Below, in pieces: positions 45,641 to 56,640 of a stretch of 64,000 nucleotides of DNA (position 1 is its first letter; the number at the start of each line of letters is the position of its first letter). A model generated the notes under the pieces. It was not told where the DNA came from. It searched no databases and saw only the letters and a list, made by a program, of their open reading frames with translations. Both the position numbers and the translations under genes were made by a program. Source of the stretch: Eledone cirrhosa (lineage: Eukaryota; Mollusca; Cephalopoda; Octopoda; Eledonidae); contig OZ024743.1 in assembly GCA_964016885.1 (NCBI GenBank), forward strand, positions 190,199,404 through 190,263,403, written 5' to 3'.

Positions 45641-46033
45641 ACTTTTTCAAGTTTCACTTGAAGAGGAAAATCAGGGTGGAGAGGCATGTGCTGTCTTCTA
45701 GTAAGTTTGCTGAAAGGTGGGTGAAAGTGGCCAATCTGGTCCGAGTGAATGGGCCCGCTCTGAGTATGCGCCTGTAAACTGGAGAGTGGGAAAACTGAGA
45801 GAGGGCGCTTGCTCTGGTGGTCAGGGTGGCCGTGGTCTTTTGTGTGGTTTTCGCAACGAGTAACCGTCGGAAGTTTACCCCCTATTGGGGAATTTTTTGT
45901 TGTTTGAATTTTTTTGATATTTCTATCTTATAACCTTTTTTACACGGCCAAAACCCAATTTGTATCGTCCTGTACCGTTCTGTGCCGTCTGTAATGTTTT
46001 TCTTCATGTTAGCCCTTGTGGCCAATAAAGAAA

Positions 46034-46034
46034 C

Positions 46035-46077
<43 letters not shown>
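46034..46077. repeat. (ATT)n joining a LINE and a SINE
   Basis: About 14 ATT units. Confidence 0.95.
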
Positions 46078-46247
46078 TGGATTGGCAGTATCGGTAGAGG
46101 GTTGGACGTCCCTTTACGATCTGAGTTCAAATCCCGCCGAGGTTAATTTTGCCTTTCATCCTTACGGGGTCGATAAAATAAAGTACCAGTAATACACGGG
46201 GATAATTACTGGCCTTGTGCCTAAAGTAGAAACAATTATTATTATTA

Positions 46248-46250
<3 letters not shown>
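46078..46250 (+). mobile_element. tRNA-derived cephalopod SINE with internal deletion
   Basis: GGATTGGCAGTATCGGTAGA, then a deletion of about 30 bp between the boxes (GTTGGACGTCCCTTTACG), then GTTCAAATCCCGCCGAGG and the tail into (ATT)n. Confidence 0.85.

Positions 46251-46251
<1 letters not shown>

Positions 46252-46341
<90 letters not shown>
46252..46341. repeat. (AT)n then (GA)n
   Basis: TA units followed by GA units. Confidence 0.95.
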
Positions 46342-46344
<3 letters not shown>

Positions 46345-46850
46345 CATCAGAAATTAATTCCGAGGAAGCAATCTAAGAGAAGGTTATATTACCTAGTCAA
46401 ACTCAAAATAATAATGATAAAATAGGTCGCACCATATAAAATCTTTTCCTGAGTCCAACCATTCTCGTTGCTGTGGTAATGCGGCAGGACTGCGGCAGGA
46501 CTGCCGATCGCTATATTTGATTTGCTAAGCTGTCTAAACGTATTGTTATTACTCTGAGGTACTATTCCCATTCGAGTGCTAAAGCTACATACCGAATTTG
46601 CATTCGTTAGCTTGGCCGCAAACTAAAGCTTCGTTAATGCTGTAATATATATATATTGCATTGTAACACGTGTTTTTATACTTAATGACTTAATATAAAG
46701 TATAACCCCATGATTCATTAGCTAAATTTTAACGAATTTGTGGTGGGGATTAAATATTTTCGTGAATTTATAGAAGTTCAAACGTTCCCCATTTAACTGT
46801 ATTACTGCATTACAAAGTGATCTATAAACACAGTTGTCAATGTGTTTAGA
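46342..46850. other. unassigned AT-rich DNA
   Basis: No coding or repeat identity recognised. Confidence 0.45.
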
Positions 46851-47039
46851 CATAATTGTTTCTACTTTTGGCACAAGGCCAGCAAATCACCCAGTACATT
46901 ACTGGTACTTTATTTTATCGACCCCGTAAAGATGAAAGGCAAAGTTAACCTCGGCGGGATTTGAACTCAGACCGTAAAGGACGTAACTATGCTGCAAAGC
47001 ATGGCGTCCGACTCTCTACTGATACTGCCAATCCACCGG
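46851..47039 (-). mobile_element. tRNA-derived cephalopod SINE
   Basis: Minus strand copy; its poly-ATT tail is reduced to AATTAT at 46851. Confidence 0.85.
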
Positions 47040-48177
47040 TTTAGACATAATGTTTCAAAATGCACGAGGAAATCAATCCATCAGCTTCATTAATGATTTA
47101 CATGCAGGAAAATTTTATACAATAAATGTCAATTCAATTTTATAATTTTTACAATATAAAGAGAACACGAAATAAATTTAAATAACGAAAGTTAAGTGAA
47201 GCGGCGAGCGGCAGAGTATACACTAGTCTATACAATATCTTAGCTGCGCGAACAAATTGATGAAGGCACAACTGCGGATAACAACCAGTGACACCCGTTG
47301 TTTCAGCCTCTCAAATTCAATGGGCCCATTCCTCAGACAGGATTTACTCATCCCAATTTTGCTGAGAAAATCGTCAGTTGAGCGATCGAGAACATAAGGG
47401 TTCTCGACCACGACTAGGCCGAAAATAAATTCCTCGGTCAAGTCTTAGTATGTGGCTATCATCCGCTCCTAGAACAAACTACATTTTATATGAGCTGCTT
47501 AAAAAACTGCTAGCGTTGTATTTCTGCAATCTGGCTGAATGAAATATTTTGATAATATCCAAAAGAAAAATGTAAATAACCTAAGAATATTTTATAATTG
47601 TTTCTGACACCAACGTTGCATCAGAATTCTTGAAAATATTTATAATTTTTTAAGTTTTATTTGAAAATATTTGAAATGCTAAACCAAAACAAAGAAAGAA
47701 AAATATTTCTCATCGTTTCTTAGCTTTCTCTTTTTTTTTTTTTTTTACACTTTTTCTATTTTGAAATTTTAAATTAATCTACATATGTATAAATGTATAA
47801 AGTTTTACATATTTTTATGTAACATTATGAAGTTTTCAATGAAGCCGAGAAAATATTTCTGTCAGCAGCACAGAAGAAATACGATTATTATAATTTGACA
47901 GTGAAATTAAATTGACTAATTTAAGTTAAATGTCTGGAATATCTTTTTTTATATTTGTCATTTAAATTTTAACATGTCAAAATTTCTATGACTTTGTATC
48001 AACTAAATTATTTCCAATAGATGACAGATAATACTTGTGGCAGGCATTTTTAATACCACATACGTATAACACTGGCTGAATTGAAAAGTCTTCAAATTTA
48101 AATGTGTACTCAAAATTCCGAATATATTAAACAAACATTCATTCGGTAAGTTTTCTCCCTCTCTCTTTCAACACACT
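47040..48177. other. unassigned AT-rich DNA
   Basis: No recognisable gene. A 72-codon minus frame at 47223-47441 lies in a stretch of higher GC than its surroundings but matches nothing I know. Confidence 0.45.

Positions 48178-48205
<28 letters not shown>
48178..48205. repeat. (AT)n microsatellite
   Basis: TA units. Confidence 0.9.
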
Positions 48206-48209
<4 letters not shown>

Positions 48210-48339
48210 CGAAACATAAGTCAATTGCATGAACTCATAATCCTTTATTTACTGCTATATATATTTCGATGATAGCCAGCTCTGTGTTTATAGTGTTGAT
48301 GGTATAAGAGCCTTGGGACATAACATATATATATATATA

Positions 48340-48424
48340 TATATAACGAAGGAAATGTGGTAAGGAACCAGGTGGACCATAACGCACCAAAGTACTCAAT
48401 ACTTAGGGTAGTAGAGTGGGTAAT
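48340..48424 (+). repeat. repeat shared with 49507-49590
   Basis: GTGGACCATAACGCACCA...AGTACTCAATACTTAGGGTA occurs at 48373-48409 and 49538-49576, i.e. on both sides of the palindrome and the 422-bp tandem repeat. Confidence 0.8.
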
Positions 48425-48533
48425 AGGAACCAGTAAGACCCCGACGGCTGAGCTCAAGCCGTTTCGACGGCTAATTTTAAGAATTAGCCGTCGAAACGGC
48501 TTGAGCTCAGCCGTCGGGGTCTTACTGGTTCCT
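48425..48533. repeat. perfect palindrome, 52-bp arms, 5-bp centre
   Basis: 48425-48476 and 48482-48533 are exact reverse complements around TTAAG. The arm starts AGGAACCAGTAAGACCCCGA and ends GTTTCGACGGCTAATT. Part of the arm also occurs at 23905-23945. It would form a cruciform in DNA or a 52-bp hairpin in RNA. Confidence 0.97.
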
Positions 48534-48822
48534 ATATATATATATATATATATATAAACGGAAAAAATGAAACGATATTTCATTTCCCACTCTTAGTACG
48601 GCTGTTACTTAAATATAAGTATGTACACGTACATACATATATGTATACCGACGTACAGTAGTATGTATATATATATATACATACATGCACACATATATAT
48701 ATGCACGTATGGATTCACCGAACATTTATTATAATGCTCGGTGTGTTTGTAAACAAACATCCCGTATTAAGCCGTAGTGTCTAGCAACCACCGTTGCTCG
48801 TTTGTTCAACACTGACAAAGGA

Positions 48823-48865
48823 ACGCTGTACTAGTTTCAAGCTTGTTAGCTATCGTCAGCAACGT
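48823..48865 (-). ncRNA. hammerhead ribozyme fold H5, unit 1
   Basis: Minus strand: ACGTTG (48865-48860) pairs with CAGCGT (48828-48823). An outer helix GAAGG/CCTTT continues past an internal loop. Core CTGACGA (48859-48853), stem II AGCT-AACA-AGCT, GAAA (48838-48835), palindromic CTAG, TA, cleavage predicted between 48829 and 48828. All core positions are canonical. Confidence 0.9.
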
Positions 48866-49244
48866 ATACCTTCCTGCCAGATTGTTGAACGTATATACTT
48901 ACCTTATGCATATTAACGGCTGAGTAGCCCAATATGCATATCGAGTGGGTTAATCGGCCGGGTGCACCGAAAACGATAAACGGAAAAAATGAAACGATAT
49001 TTCATTTCCCACTCTTAGTACGGCTGTTACTTAAATATAAGTATGTACACGTACATACATATATGTATACCGACGTACAGTAGTATGTATATATATATAT
49101 ACATACATGCACACATATATATATGCACGTATGGATTCACCGAACATTTATTATAATGCTCGGTGTGTTTGTAAACAAACATCCCGTATTAAGCCGTAGT
49201 GTCTAGCAACCACCGTTGCTCGTTTGTTCAACACTGACAAAGGA

Positions 49245-49287
49245 ACGCTGTACTAGTTTCAAGCTTGTTAGCTATCGTCAGCAACGT
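49245..49287 (-). ncRNA. hammerhead ribozyme fold H5, unit 2
   Basis: Exact copy of the unit 1 fold, 422 bp downstream. Confidence 0.9.
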
Positions 49288-49453
49288 ATACCTTCCTGCC
49301 AGATTGTTGAACGTATATACTTACCTTATGCATATTAACGGCTGAGTAGCCCAATATGCATATCGAGTGGGTTAATCGGCCGGGTGCACCGAAAACGATA
49401 AACGGAAAAAATGAAACGATATTTCATTTCCCACTCTTAGTACGGCTGTTACT

Positions 49454-49460
<7 letters not shown>

Positions 49461-49504
<44 letters not shown>

Positions 49505-49731
49505 TATATATATAACAAAGGGGTGTGGTAAGATACCAAGTGGACCATAACGCACCAGAGTACTCAATACTTAGGGTAATAGTGTGTGTGTGTGTGTGTG
49601 AGAGGAATTTTACTAGTTAAAATTGGTAAGACCATTATTTAACTTAGTACTCAATACTTAAGTAAATTATAGTGTAGATACTATAGATCTTTAGTACCGG
49701 ATAGTTGAAAATTAACTGTCGGGCATTCTAA

Positions 49732-49813
<82 letters not shown>

Positions 49814-49830
49814 ACACACACATATATATA
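49461..49830. repeat. AT, GT, GA and CA microsatellites
   Basis: TA runs at 49458-49512 and 49738-49779, GT near 49585, GA 49779-49809, CA to 49820. The rest is short unique DNA. Confidence 0.9.
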
Positions 49831-51678
49831 TATATATAAAGTAAATACATAGAATCATTAGATAAATATATACAGTATTTCTTCTCCCAATCAGCATAAA
49901 TCAACCACACAAAAAGTTATTTAAACGAGGCTATAAGTTTAAAATATACTTATGAAAAAACAATAGATAAATGATATAGCTTTTTATCCGCGAATCACAG
50001 CTACAGAAAATTTACCTAGTATTTCTGACAGCCTGTAGAAATTGACTAGACATATAGTTAACCATACATACTTAGGTACAAAATCAAAGTTAGAAGAAAG
50101 AATGTACATAAACCTACCAAAATCATCGAAATATCTCTATCCCTGGCGGTTTCATTCCATTTTTGGATATATCCGATCTTGGATAAATCAAAGAGGTTGG
50201 AAATCATCAGGAGATAAACTCAATTGGACAAAGATTTTTCTTCTATGATCCCCGCCAGAAACGAATTCAAAATGGCTAAAAATCGTCACGTGGCTAGTGG
50301 TCAAGGCAGAAAGTTTGTGATTGGTGCCTGTCGGCGAGTAGGCTAGTTGCTAGAAAGCGCAGCCGAATACTGCCTAAAGTTTTACTCAACCTGACGGGAA
50401 TATATAAAATTTAAAGGGTATCGTTGATATATATTAATGTCACACAAAATGTTCTATGTTGAGATATGTATGATTAACTTGAAAGACATGGACACTTAAA
50501 TTTCGCCTGTGATGTATTAGTCACCATACAGAATAATATACATCTTATAATAACCAATGTACCGATATGTATATATGAGGCCAACCATTCATCCCTTTCT
50601 GTCAAGAGGATCCAAATTAACGTTGCCTTTAACACTCGCCACATGGCTGAAGTAATGTACTAACTCATACTTTCTCTCGCTTTAAATTTCAGTCTATCAT
50701 TAGGCATAGATTATTAGATAGGTAACGAGAGAGAAAGAGAGATATAGATAGACGACTCCCGGCATAACACAAAATTGTTCGATCTGATGAACATAGCAGC
50801 CTAATCTTTAACCAATGTATCGTAATATGAGATTGGTGTGAAGAGAAGCGGAGAATGAGTACAGTAAATTGAATAGTAATCATCCTCAATATAACTATGC
50901 ATTTGCACATTTGTAAACATAACATTTACTGTCACATGTGTAGTGTATGTGCCTAAATGCACATAACATAACACCACACATAAGTATATGTTCATATATG
51001 TATCGGTGCATATATGCTACTAGAAAAGAATGTAGAAAATCAGTATCAGAGAAATTATGATCTGTATTTGCGCCCTATGCAGCAGACTGCCACGTTTAAA
51101 AGCAATTCATGTTAAGTTGTGTTAGAAAACACCATAGACTGAAACGTAGTCTGCGCACTGACCAGGTGTGTTAAAGAGTCAAGAATGGGTTTAAAGACAA
51201 TCTGGACATTGTTATTCTGGAAATGACTACAGAACCTTGTGATGGCTTGCACTTCTGTATACTGTATTGTAGAGCTTTGCAACATATTTGTTTGAAGATA
51301 GGTGGTAGAGAATCACGGTAGTTCATTTTGTTGAAACTAGATTTAATAACCTCATTGAGTATTTGAAAGGAAGAACAAGGAAAATATGAGGCATCGGGAT
51401 CGAGTGGAATTGGCAGGTTAGTTGTGTTTAAGTGTGAGTGAAATTTCTATGCCTGATTATCTGTTTAAAATTCGTAATTGAAACAGACAAAAAGATCTAA
51501 GGTAGGAGGCTGAAAAGGATTTACAAAAGTGCTGAACGATACTAATGTAATAAATGTTCAATCAGAAGTCTTGAAAAATTTGTGTGGAATTAAAGAACAT
51601 CAACACGAGTTTTCCGGAGAAAATGAGTATTCAGAAATATGAACATACTACCTATACGTTCATTAATGGGAGGATCTC
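49831..51678. other. unassigned AT-rich DNA
   Basis: I see no conserved coding frame, repeat family or RNA. Several short frames of 60-80 codons lack recognisable motifs. Confidence 0.45.
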
Positions 51679-52023
51679 TTCTTCTTCTTCTTATTATTAT
51701 TATTTTCTAATCTCGTAACTCCCTATGGAATCGTAGGGGCGCCGTGATGAAATACGACATTTCTTGGGCATTTTAAACCGGGCGTAGCCCATCCCACCCC
51801 AGTAAATTTCTTTATCTTTTCAGAGAAAGTGACAAAGAGGAAGTGGGAAAGATATACAGCGGAAGAATCGACCCCAATACTAGACGGGCACTTTTTTATC
51901 GACCTCGAAATGATGAAAGACAAAGTTGACCACGACTGGATTTGAACTCATAGAGCATAGAGACGGAACGAATACCGCAAATCACTATATCCGACGTTCT
52001 AACGACTTTGTCAATTCGCCGCC
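51679..52023 (-). mobile_element. tRNA-derived cephalopod SINE, older subfamily
   Basis: Minus strand: GGCGGCGAATTGACAAAGTC, then GAGTTCAAATCCAGTCGTGG (B box), CTTTGTCTTTCATCATTTCG, TCGATAAAAAAGTGCCCGTC, and a long 3' body with AGAAAGTGACAAAGAGG inverse, tail of AAT and AAG units. More diverged than the other SINEs. Confidence 0.75.
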
Positions 52024-52914
52024 AATGGTAGGATACGAAATGTATATAATTAGATCACGTTGTGGTGCTATACACACAGAAAATTAAAGATTGAAAAAAA
52101 AACACTGTTGTAGCAGTAGGAAAGACATAAAATGCAACACAGCAATAGGTGATTACTATTCCAGTCAATTATTGTACAAATCATAGCTCTGCTTTCTGTT
52201 GATTATGCAGATGTGTGCAACTCACATATTGTTATTGACAATATCTTAGTACAAATAAGTTTTCCAATTGTATATAAGTAAATTATGACAGTAGGTTGCT
52301 AATTGTTTCACTGCAGATAGAACAAAACACACGTAACATGAAACTAATTCGCAACGCAAGTATTATTTTTCTGGCAATTTACGTAATTATCCAGTCTGCT
52401 TTACCAGCTCACTGAATGTTTATTCCAATGATCTCTGACTTGTTTTGTATTTCATATATCATTGAATATCAACCTACATCGTAATCTCATTAAACGCTTT
52501 TCTCAATACATAACTTGCCCGTAACAATAAGCTTGTTATCAGATGTTCTTTGCTGTACATTGTCGGTTGGTAACTGCCAACATCAATTACAAATCAGTTA
52601 TTCAATTTTAATGCCCGCAAAATGCACCATAATCAACACACACTTTCGGTTTTAATGTGTCTCTCATGCAATTGGTGTGGATTAACTGACAAATGATAAT
52701 TACACTGCAGACAGTCGTTGAGCGACAACACTACAGCAAGGGATATTTGTATTATTCAATTCCAGTTTCCCTATTATTCCAGAAACATCTTATAAACAAT
52801 TAGCGACCTCATGTATCACAACTGATATTTTGTCTTATAAGAGATGAGACAAAATTATAAATTTAGAGTAAAAGTTGCATACAATATGTTTCAAAGTAAT
52901 ACATGTGTGTTTGC
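52024..52914. other. unassigned AT-rich DNA
   Basis: Nothing recognised. Confidence 0.45.

Positions 52915-53005
<91 letters not shown>
52915..53005. repeat. (GT)n microsatellite
   Basis: About 45 GT units. Confidence 0.97.
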
Positions 53006-53006
<1 letters not shown>

Positions 53007-53719
53007 CTGCACATGTGTATCGAACAGCTTATACGTATCTTATTGAAAACACTTATGTTCTAGTTTTAATTATTCTATTAAAGAATCACTTCATATTTCA
53101 TATTTTTCTTATATTTTCTGACATTAAACGTATCTTAATACTTGTGTAATTCTGCCCTGTTGGCAAATAACAACTATTCTAACATTGTAGTTATTAGTCA
53201 CGGTATGGATTTTGTCTACTTCTTTTTCTAACCTTTTCTATTTTTAATGCTAAATTTTCACTTATCAAATAAATATCTTTTATATATTTCTTTTGTTTAT
53301 CTTTGTTGCGTTTGAAGTATTTGATGTATCAGATTAAGATTTTATTTCCAATTTTTACTGTCTTCTTTAATTACTTAGACAGTTCTAGGTTGATGGTGTT
53401 ATTATATTCCATATATTCACATCTCGGGGTGGTAATTCATTATCTTTTTCATCTGCAGACATCTGCCAGTGTATAGCCTTATAATTTTTAATATTATATA
53501 TTTTAATTTTTGCATTGCATCTTAGAGCTGGTGCAGTGATTCGCAGGATTCTGCTCCCAGTAATCAGAAAAGAGGTAGGTGTAAAAGCAAAATTCACTAT
53601 TTTCAATTGAATGTCCGTACTTATCCTTAGCTATGGTCATCACTATGGAATAATAGCCAAATAAATGTTTTTGTTGTAACGGTACTCGATAAAGAACCTA
53701 GTTCAGAGATCAAAGAGTC
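53006..53719. other. unassigned AT-rich DNA
   Basis: Nothing recognised. Confidence 0.45.
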
Positions 53720-53975
53720 ACTCCAGGTAGAGCCAATTTTCAGAATTCAAAGATCGTAGCTCCTGTTCCCACGGGCATGTTAGAATATATCCGGAAAGTA
53801 TCGCTGGACATATCCAAAGGTAGACCCAGAGCAAGACAGTTGGATAACATCTTGGAGCTTTGTTGGTCTCGCTTGGGGATCCAGCCAGATCAATTTGAAA
53901 CAGATGCTTCTGACAGAACTCGCTGGAAGGAGTGTTTGAGGATTCTGCCCACACAACCCTCCCAGGTATACGTGG
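53720..53975 (+). pseudogene. LINE ORF2 C-terminal tail
   Basis: Reads KGRPRARQLDNILELCWSRL, then GIQPDQFETDASDRTRWKEC, then LRILPTQPSQ. The GRPR...DN...D...RTRWK pattern is the tail found at the C-terminus of several APE-type LINE reverse transcriptases. It runs straight into an AGA repeat, which may have been its tail. No RT core is present. Confidence 0.5.
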
Positions 53976-54080
53976 AAGAAGAAGAAGAAGAAGAAGAAGA
54001 AGAAGAAGAAGAAGAAGAAGAAGAAGAAGAAGAAGAAGAAGAAGAAGAAGAAGAAGAAGAAGAAGAAGAAGAAGAAGAAA
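53976..54080. repeat. (AGA)n microsatellite
   Basis: About 34 units; translated as polyglutamate in the frame of the LINE tail but not a protein domain. Confidence 0.95.
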
Positions 54081-54281
54081 ATAATAATAATTGTTTCTAC
54101 TTTAGGCACAAGGCCAGCAATTATCCCAGTGTATTACTGGTGCTTTATTTTATCGACCCCGTAAGGATGAAAGGAAAAGTTACCCTCGGCGGGATTTGAA
54201 ATCAGACCATAAAGGGACGTAACTCTTTGCTGCAAAGCATGGCGTCCGACCCTCTACCGATACTGCCAATCCACCGCCTTA
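54081..54281 (-). mobile_element. tRNA-derived cephalopod SINE
   Basis: Full unit on the minus strand, tail ATAATAATAATT at 54081. Confidence 0.85.
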
Positions 54282-54285
54282 CATA

Positions 54286-54347
54286 ATAATAATAATAATA
54301 ATGTTTCTACTTTTGGTACAAGGCCAGCAATTACCTCAGTACATTAC
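54286..54347 (-). mobile_element. SINE 3' fragment
   Basis: Only the last 50 bp plus AAT tail; placed directly behind the previous SINE. Confidence 0.75.
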
Positions 54348-54760
54348 ATCTATTACATTTTTCGTGAGGTTTATACGGTCTTCTTTTTATTTATTTCTCT
54401 AGTGGTCACTTCTATATTGTTTTTCTTTTACATTATTTAAATTTAGTTTAATGATTATGAGAATAAAACGTTTTAATTGTAAACATATTGTCATATAGTT
54501 AAAATCTATTCGTAATATCTGTTGTTTTGTGGCCCCTACCAGGATCAATAAAGTAACTCACTTCAGTCTACTTATTTGAAAGCAAGTTTCTCTCTTGTAT
54601 TTTTATTTTATTCAATATAGGCAGAGAAACTCAAATGCTATTTTACACAACCCAGCTCTTCAGATAAAAATGAGAAACCCATCCTATATGCTATTTAGGG
54701 ATTATCATAAAGTGTATCTAACTGTAAGAGAAGTTACTCCAAGAATATCCTCACGCACGC
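54348..54760. other. unassigned DNA, possible LINE 3' end
   Basis: GTGGCCCCTACCAGGATCAA, then TAAAGTAA near 54530 looks like a LINE 3' terminus but cannot be assigned. Confidence 0.35.
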
Positions 54761-54922
<162 letters not shown>

Positions 54923-55366
54923 CTGCACATACACATACACACACATACATGAATATATAAATTAAATGAGAAACAACCTAAATTACGGGACTATAAACAG
55001 ACGGAAAAAAATGTCATCTAACATTGCCTATATATAGATTACCATATATCTCTTTCCATTTCTCTTAGAATTGAAGAAACTAACTTTGAAGACTATGGCG
55101 GTTCTTGAATTATTGGTAATTCTACTTATGGTTCTTCCCCATACAAAACCATAGTAGGGAGATCTATATATAAGCGAAGTTAGATGAGAAATTTAATTCC
55201 GTCTATCTTGTTTATAATAATTATAGTAATTAGAGATTTTTCTCATTTAATTCTAATATATAATATTACTTCTCTGAGAGATTTCTTTAATTGAGATATT
55301 TGGGTATTAGTGACTAATTTACCTTTAATTAATGTATGCATATATATATATATATATATATATATA
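54923..55366. other. unassigned AT-rich DNA
   Basis: No gene seen; an (AT)n run lies at 55339-55366. Confidence 0.45.
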
Positions 55367-56640
55367 CGTGGGAAAGTAAAAAATCGGAGAATAGACCGTT
55401 AAAACATGTTTATTTAAAACAGCACCTACGTATGTTTCGCCCAGTTGGGCTTCTCAAGGGCATAAATAATGAAAAGTGTTCCTTATATTGCTCGGAAAGA
55501 GTTTTTGGGGGTTAAATCCACATCAAGGTTCATTGCTCGCAAAAATAGCTTGTGTTGATTTTGCAGCAGGTCAAGGGAGGTAACTCCGGCCGGTGTTAGG
55601 GCAGTCTTTCCCGGACAATTTTTTTTTTTTTTTTTTTGCCGCATGTTTGTCTGAGGCTGGGTCTGGTATGCAAGGATTGTTTCCTGGGTGTTATTTTGCA
55701 GCGCCTGCCCGCCGGGGTGTTAAGACTTGTTGCAGGGAGATCGGGTGTACAGTTTCACTCCTCATCCTTAACCCATCTGAAGAAGGATATTTTTAAGCGA
55801 TGTGTACAACTTATCGCTGTTTCAGCTCTGCTGTTAATGAGCTCGTGGGGTGCAGTTATGATGTGGTAGAGCTCCATGAGGCAAAGATCGCATTTCCTCT
55901 TGAAGTTGTACGGTGCAGCCCTACCGAAATCTCCAAGTGCGTGGAGAAGCTGATGTTTAAGTCCTTTAGTGATGTGATGTAGTCCGCGAGCGAAGTGGAG
56001 TGCCTTAGTTTTCTATTTGTGAAAGAGTGGAGATGTGTTCGAAACCTAATTTTGAACGGGCCGGAGGTAGCCCCTATATAATGTTTAACGCTATTGTGGC
56101 TAGTAATAGTGCATCTTTATATAACCCTATCAGTCAAGCAGTATCCTCTAAGGGGGCAGCGTCCTCTGTCGCGGCAGTTGCAATTTCTGTCGCGGTTCCG
56201 TCTATTTCCCACGGTAAGGCTATCATTGTTACTGCCTACGTTGTTACCTACGCTATCGCAGCTGTCGTTAGCACCATTACAACCCACAGCACGCGGGGTG
56301 GTGCGATTGTTATTCCGCACGTCATGTCCTGCATGTTCCCCAGTTATTTCGCGGTTATGCTGGTTGCGTCTGCGGATGCCGTTGTCAACACTATTGGATG
56401 CTGCCAGGGAGTTGTTAAGGCCGATATAGTTATTATCAGGTGTAGGTGCGTCTGTGTCGAGGTGCTGTGTCTTGGTGATCTTACTGTGGTTCGTTGTTCC
56501 TATGATGTCTGCTAGGTTAGGAGTAGTAGAGAAGGATATTTTATATTGTTCCTGTTAAGAATTTTTCTATATCTATGGTTGGGCGGGAAGTTCTTCTCTA
56601 AGGCTTCGAAGAACATCCGGGGTATGTTGGAGGCCACACT
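55367..56640 (-). repeat. PLE left inverted arm (antisense copy of the 3' third)
   Basis: It contains, on the minus strand, the same C-terminal coding region as the right arm. At the place where the right arm has a TAG (PYNF-stop-RKCDLC near 59206) this arm keeps AAG. It also keeps the GCCC/GGGC stem of the terminal fold, where the right arm has ACCC. A long plus frame at 56027-56515 is merely the antisense of this coding sequence. Confidence 0.9.
55423..55463 (-). ncRNA. hammerhead-like fold H9, left arm (variant core)
   Basis: Minus strand: TGCC/GGTG stem I, core CTTGAGA (55458-55452), stem II GCCC-AACT-GGGC, GAAA (55438-55435), CATACG, TA. The core differs from CTGANGA by an extra T and a missing N. 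Confidence 0.45.

Larger units (their letters stand above)
41720..46033 (+). mobile_element. Tx1/L1-like LINE, second copy, 5'-truncated and decayed
   Basis: Starts inside ORF1 (RVERATEAQIQKAL, cf. 36727) directly at the ATT repeat. It has lost the knuckle region, keeps the ORF1 tail, all of ORF2 in fragments and the 3' UTR ending GTGGCCAATAAAGAAACC, then (ATT)n. Confidence 0.85.
48554..49460 (-). repeat. 422-bp tandem repeat, about 2.15 copies, retrozyme-like
   Basis: Units start at 48554, 48976 and 49398 (third cut at about 49460 by an AT run). Units 1 and 2 look identical by eye. There is no ORF. Each full unit holds one hammerhead ribozyme on the minus strand (H5). About 340 bp of the unit align with 12125-12470. 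Tandem short repeats with a type I hammerhead and no protein are the hallmark of animal retrozymes; transcription and cleavage would release a 422-nt RNA. Confidence 0.85.

Noticed and set aside
47223..47441. 72-codon minus-strand frame in a stretch of higher GC than its surroundings
   Set aside because: No recognisable motif and no second exon-like frame nearby; I cannot support it as a gene.
50042..50248. 68-codon plus-strand frame
   Set aside because: No motif; length is compatible with chance in AT-rich DNA.
53976..54080. Polyglutamate tract as a protein domain
   Set aside because: It is an AGA microsatellite following a LINE tail.
56027..56515. 162-codon plus-strand frame, with an identical frame on the minus strand at 58589-59077
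   Set aside because: Both are antisense to the PLE linker/GIY-YIG coding region. The identity only reflects the inverted arms.
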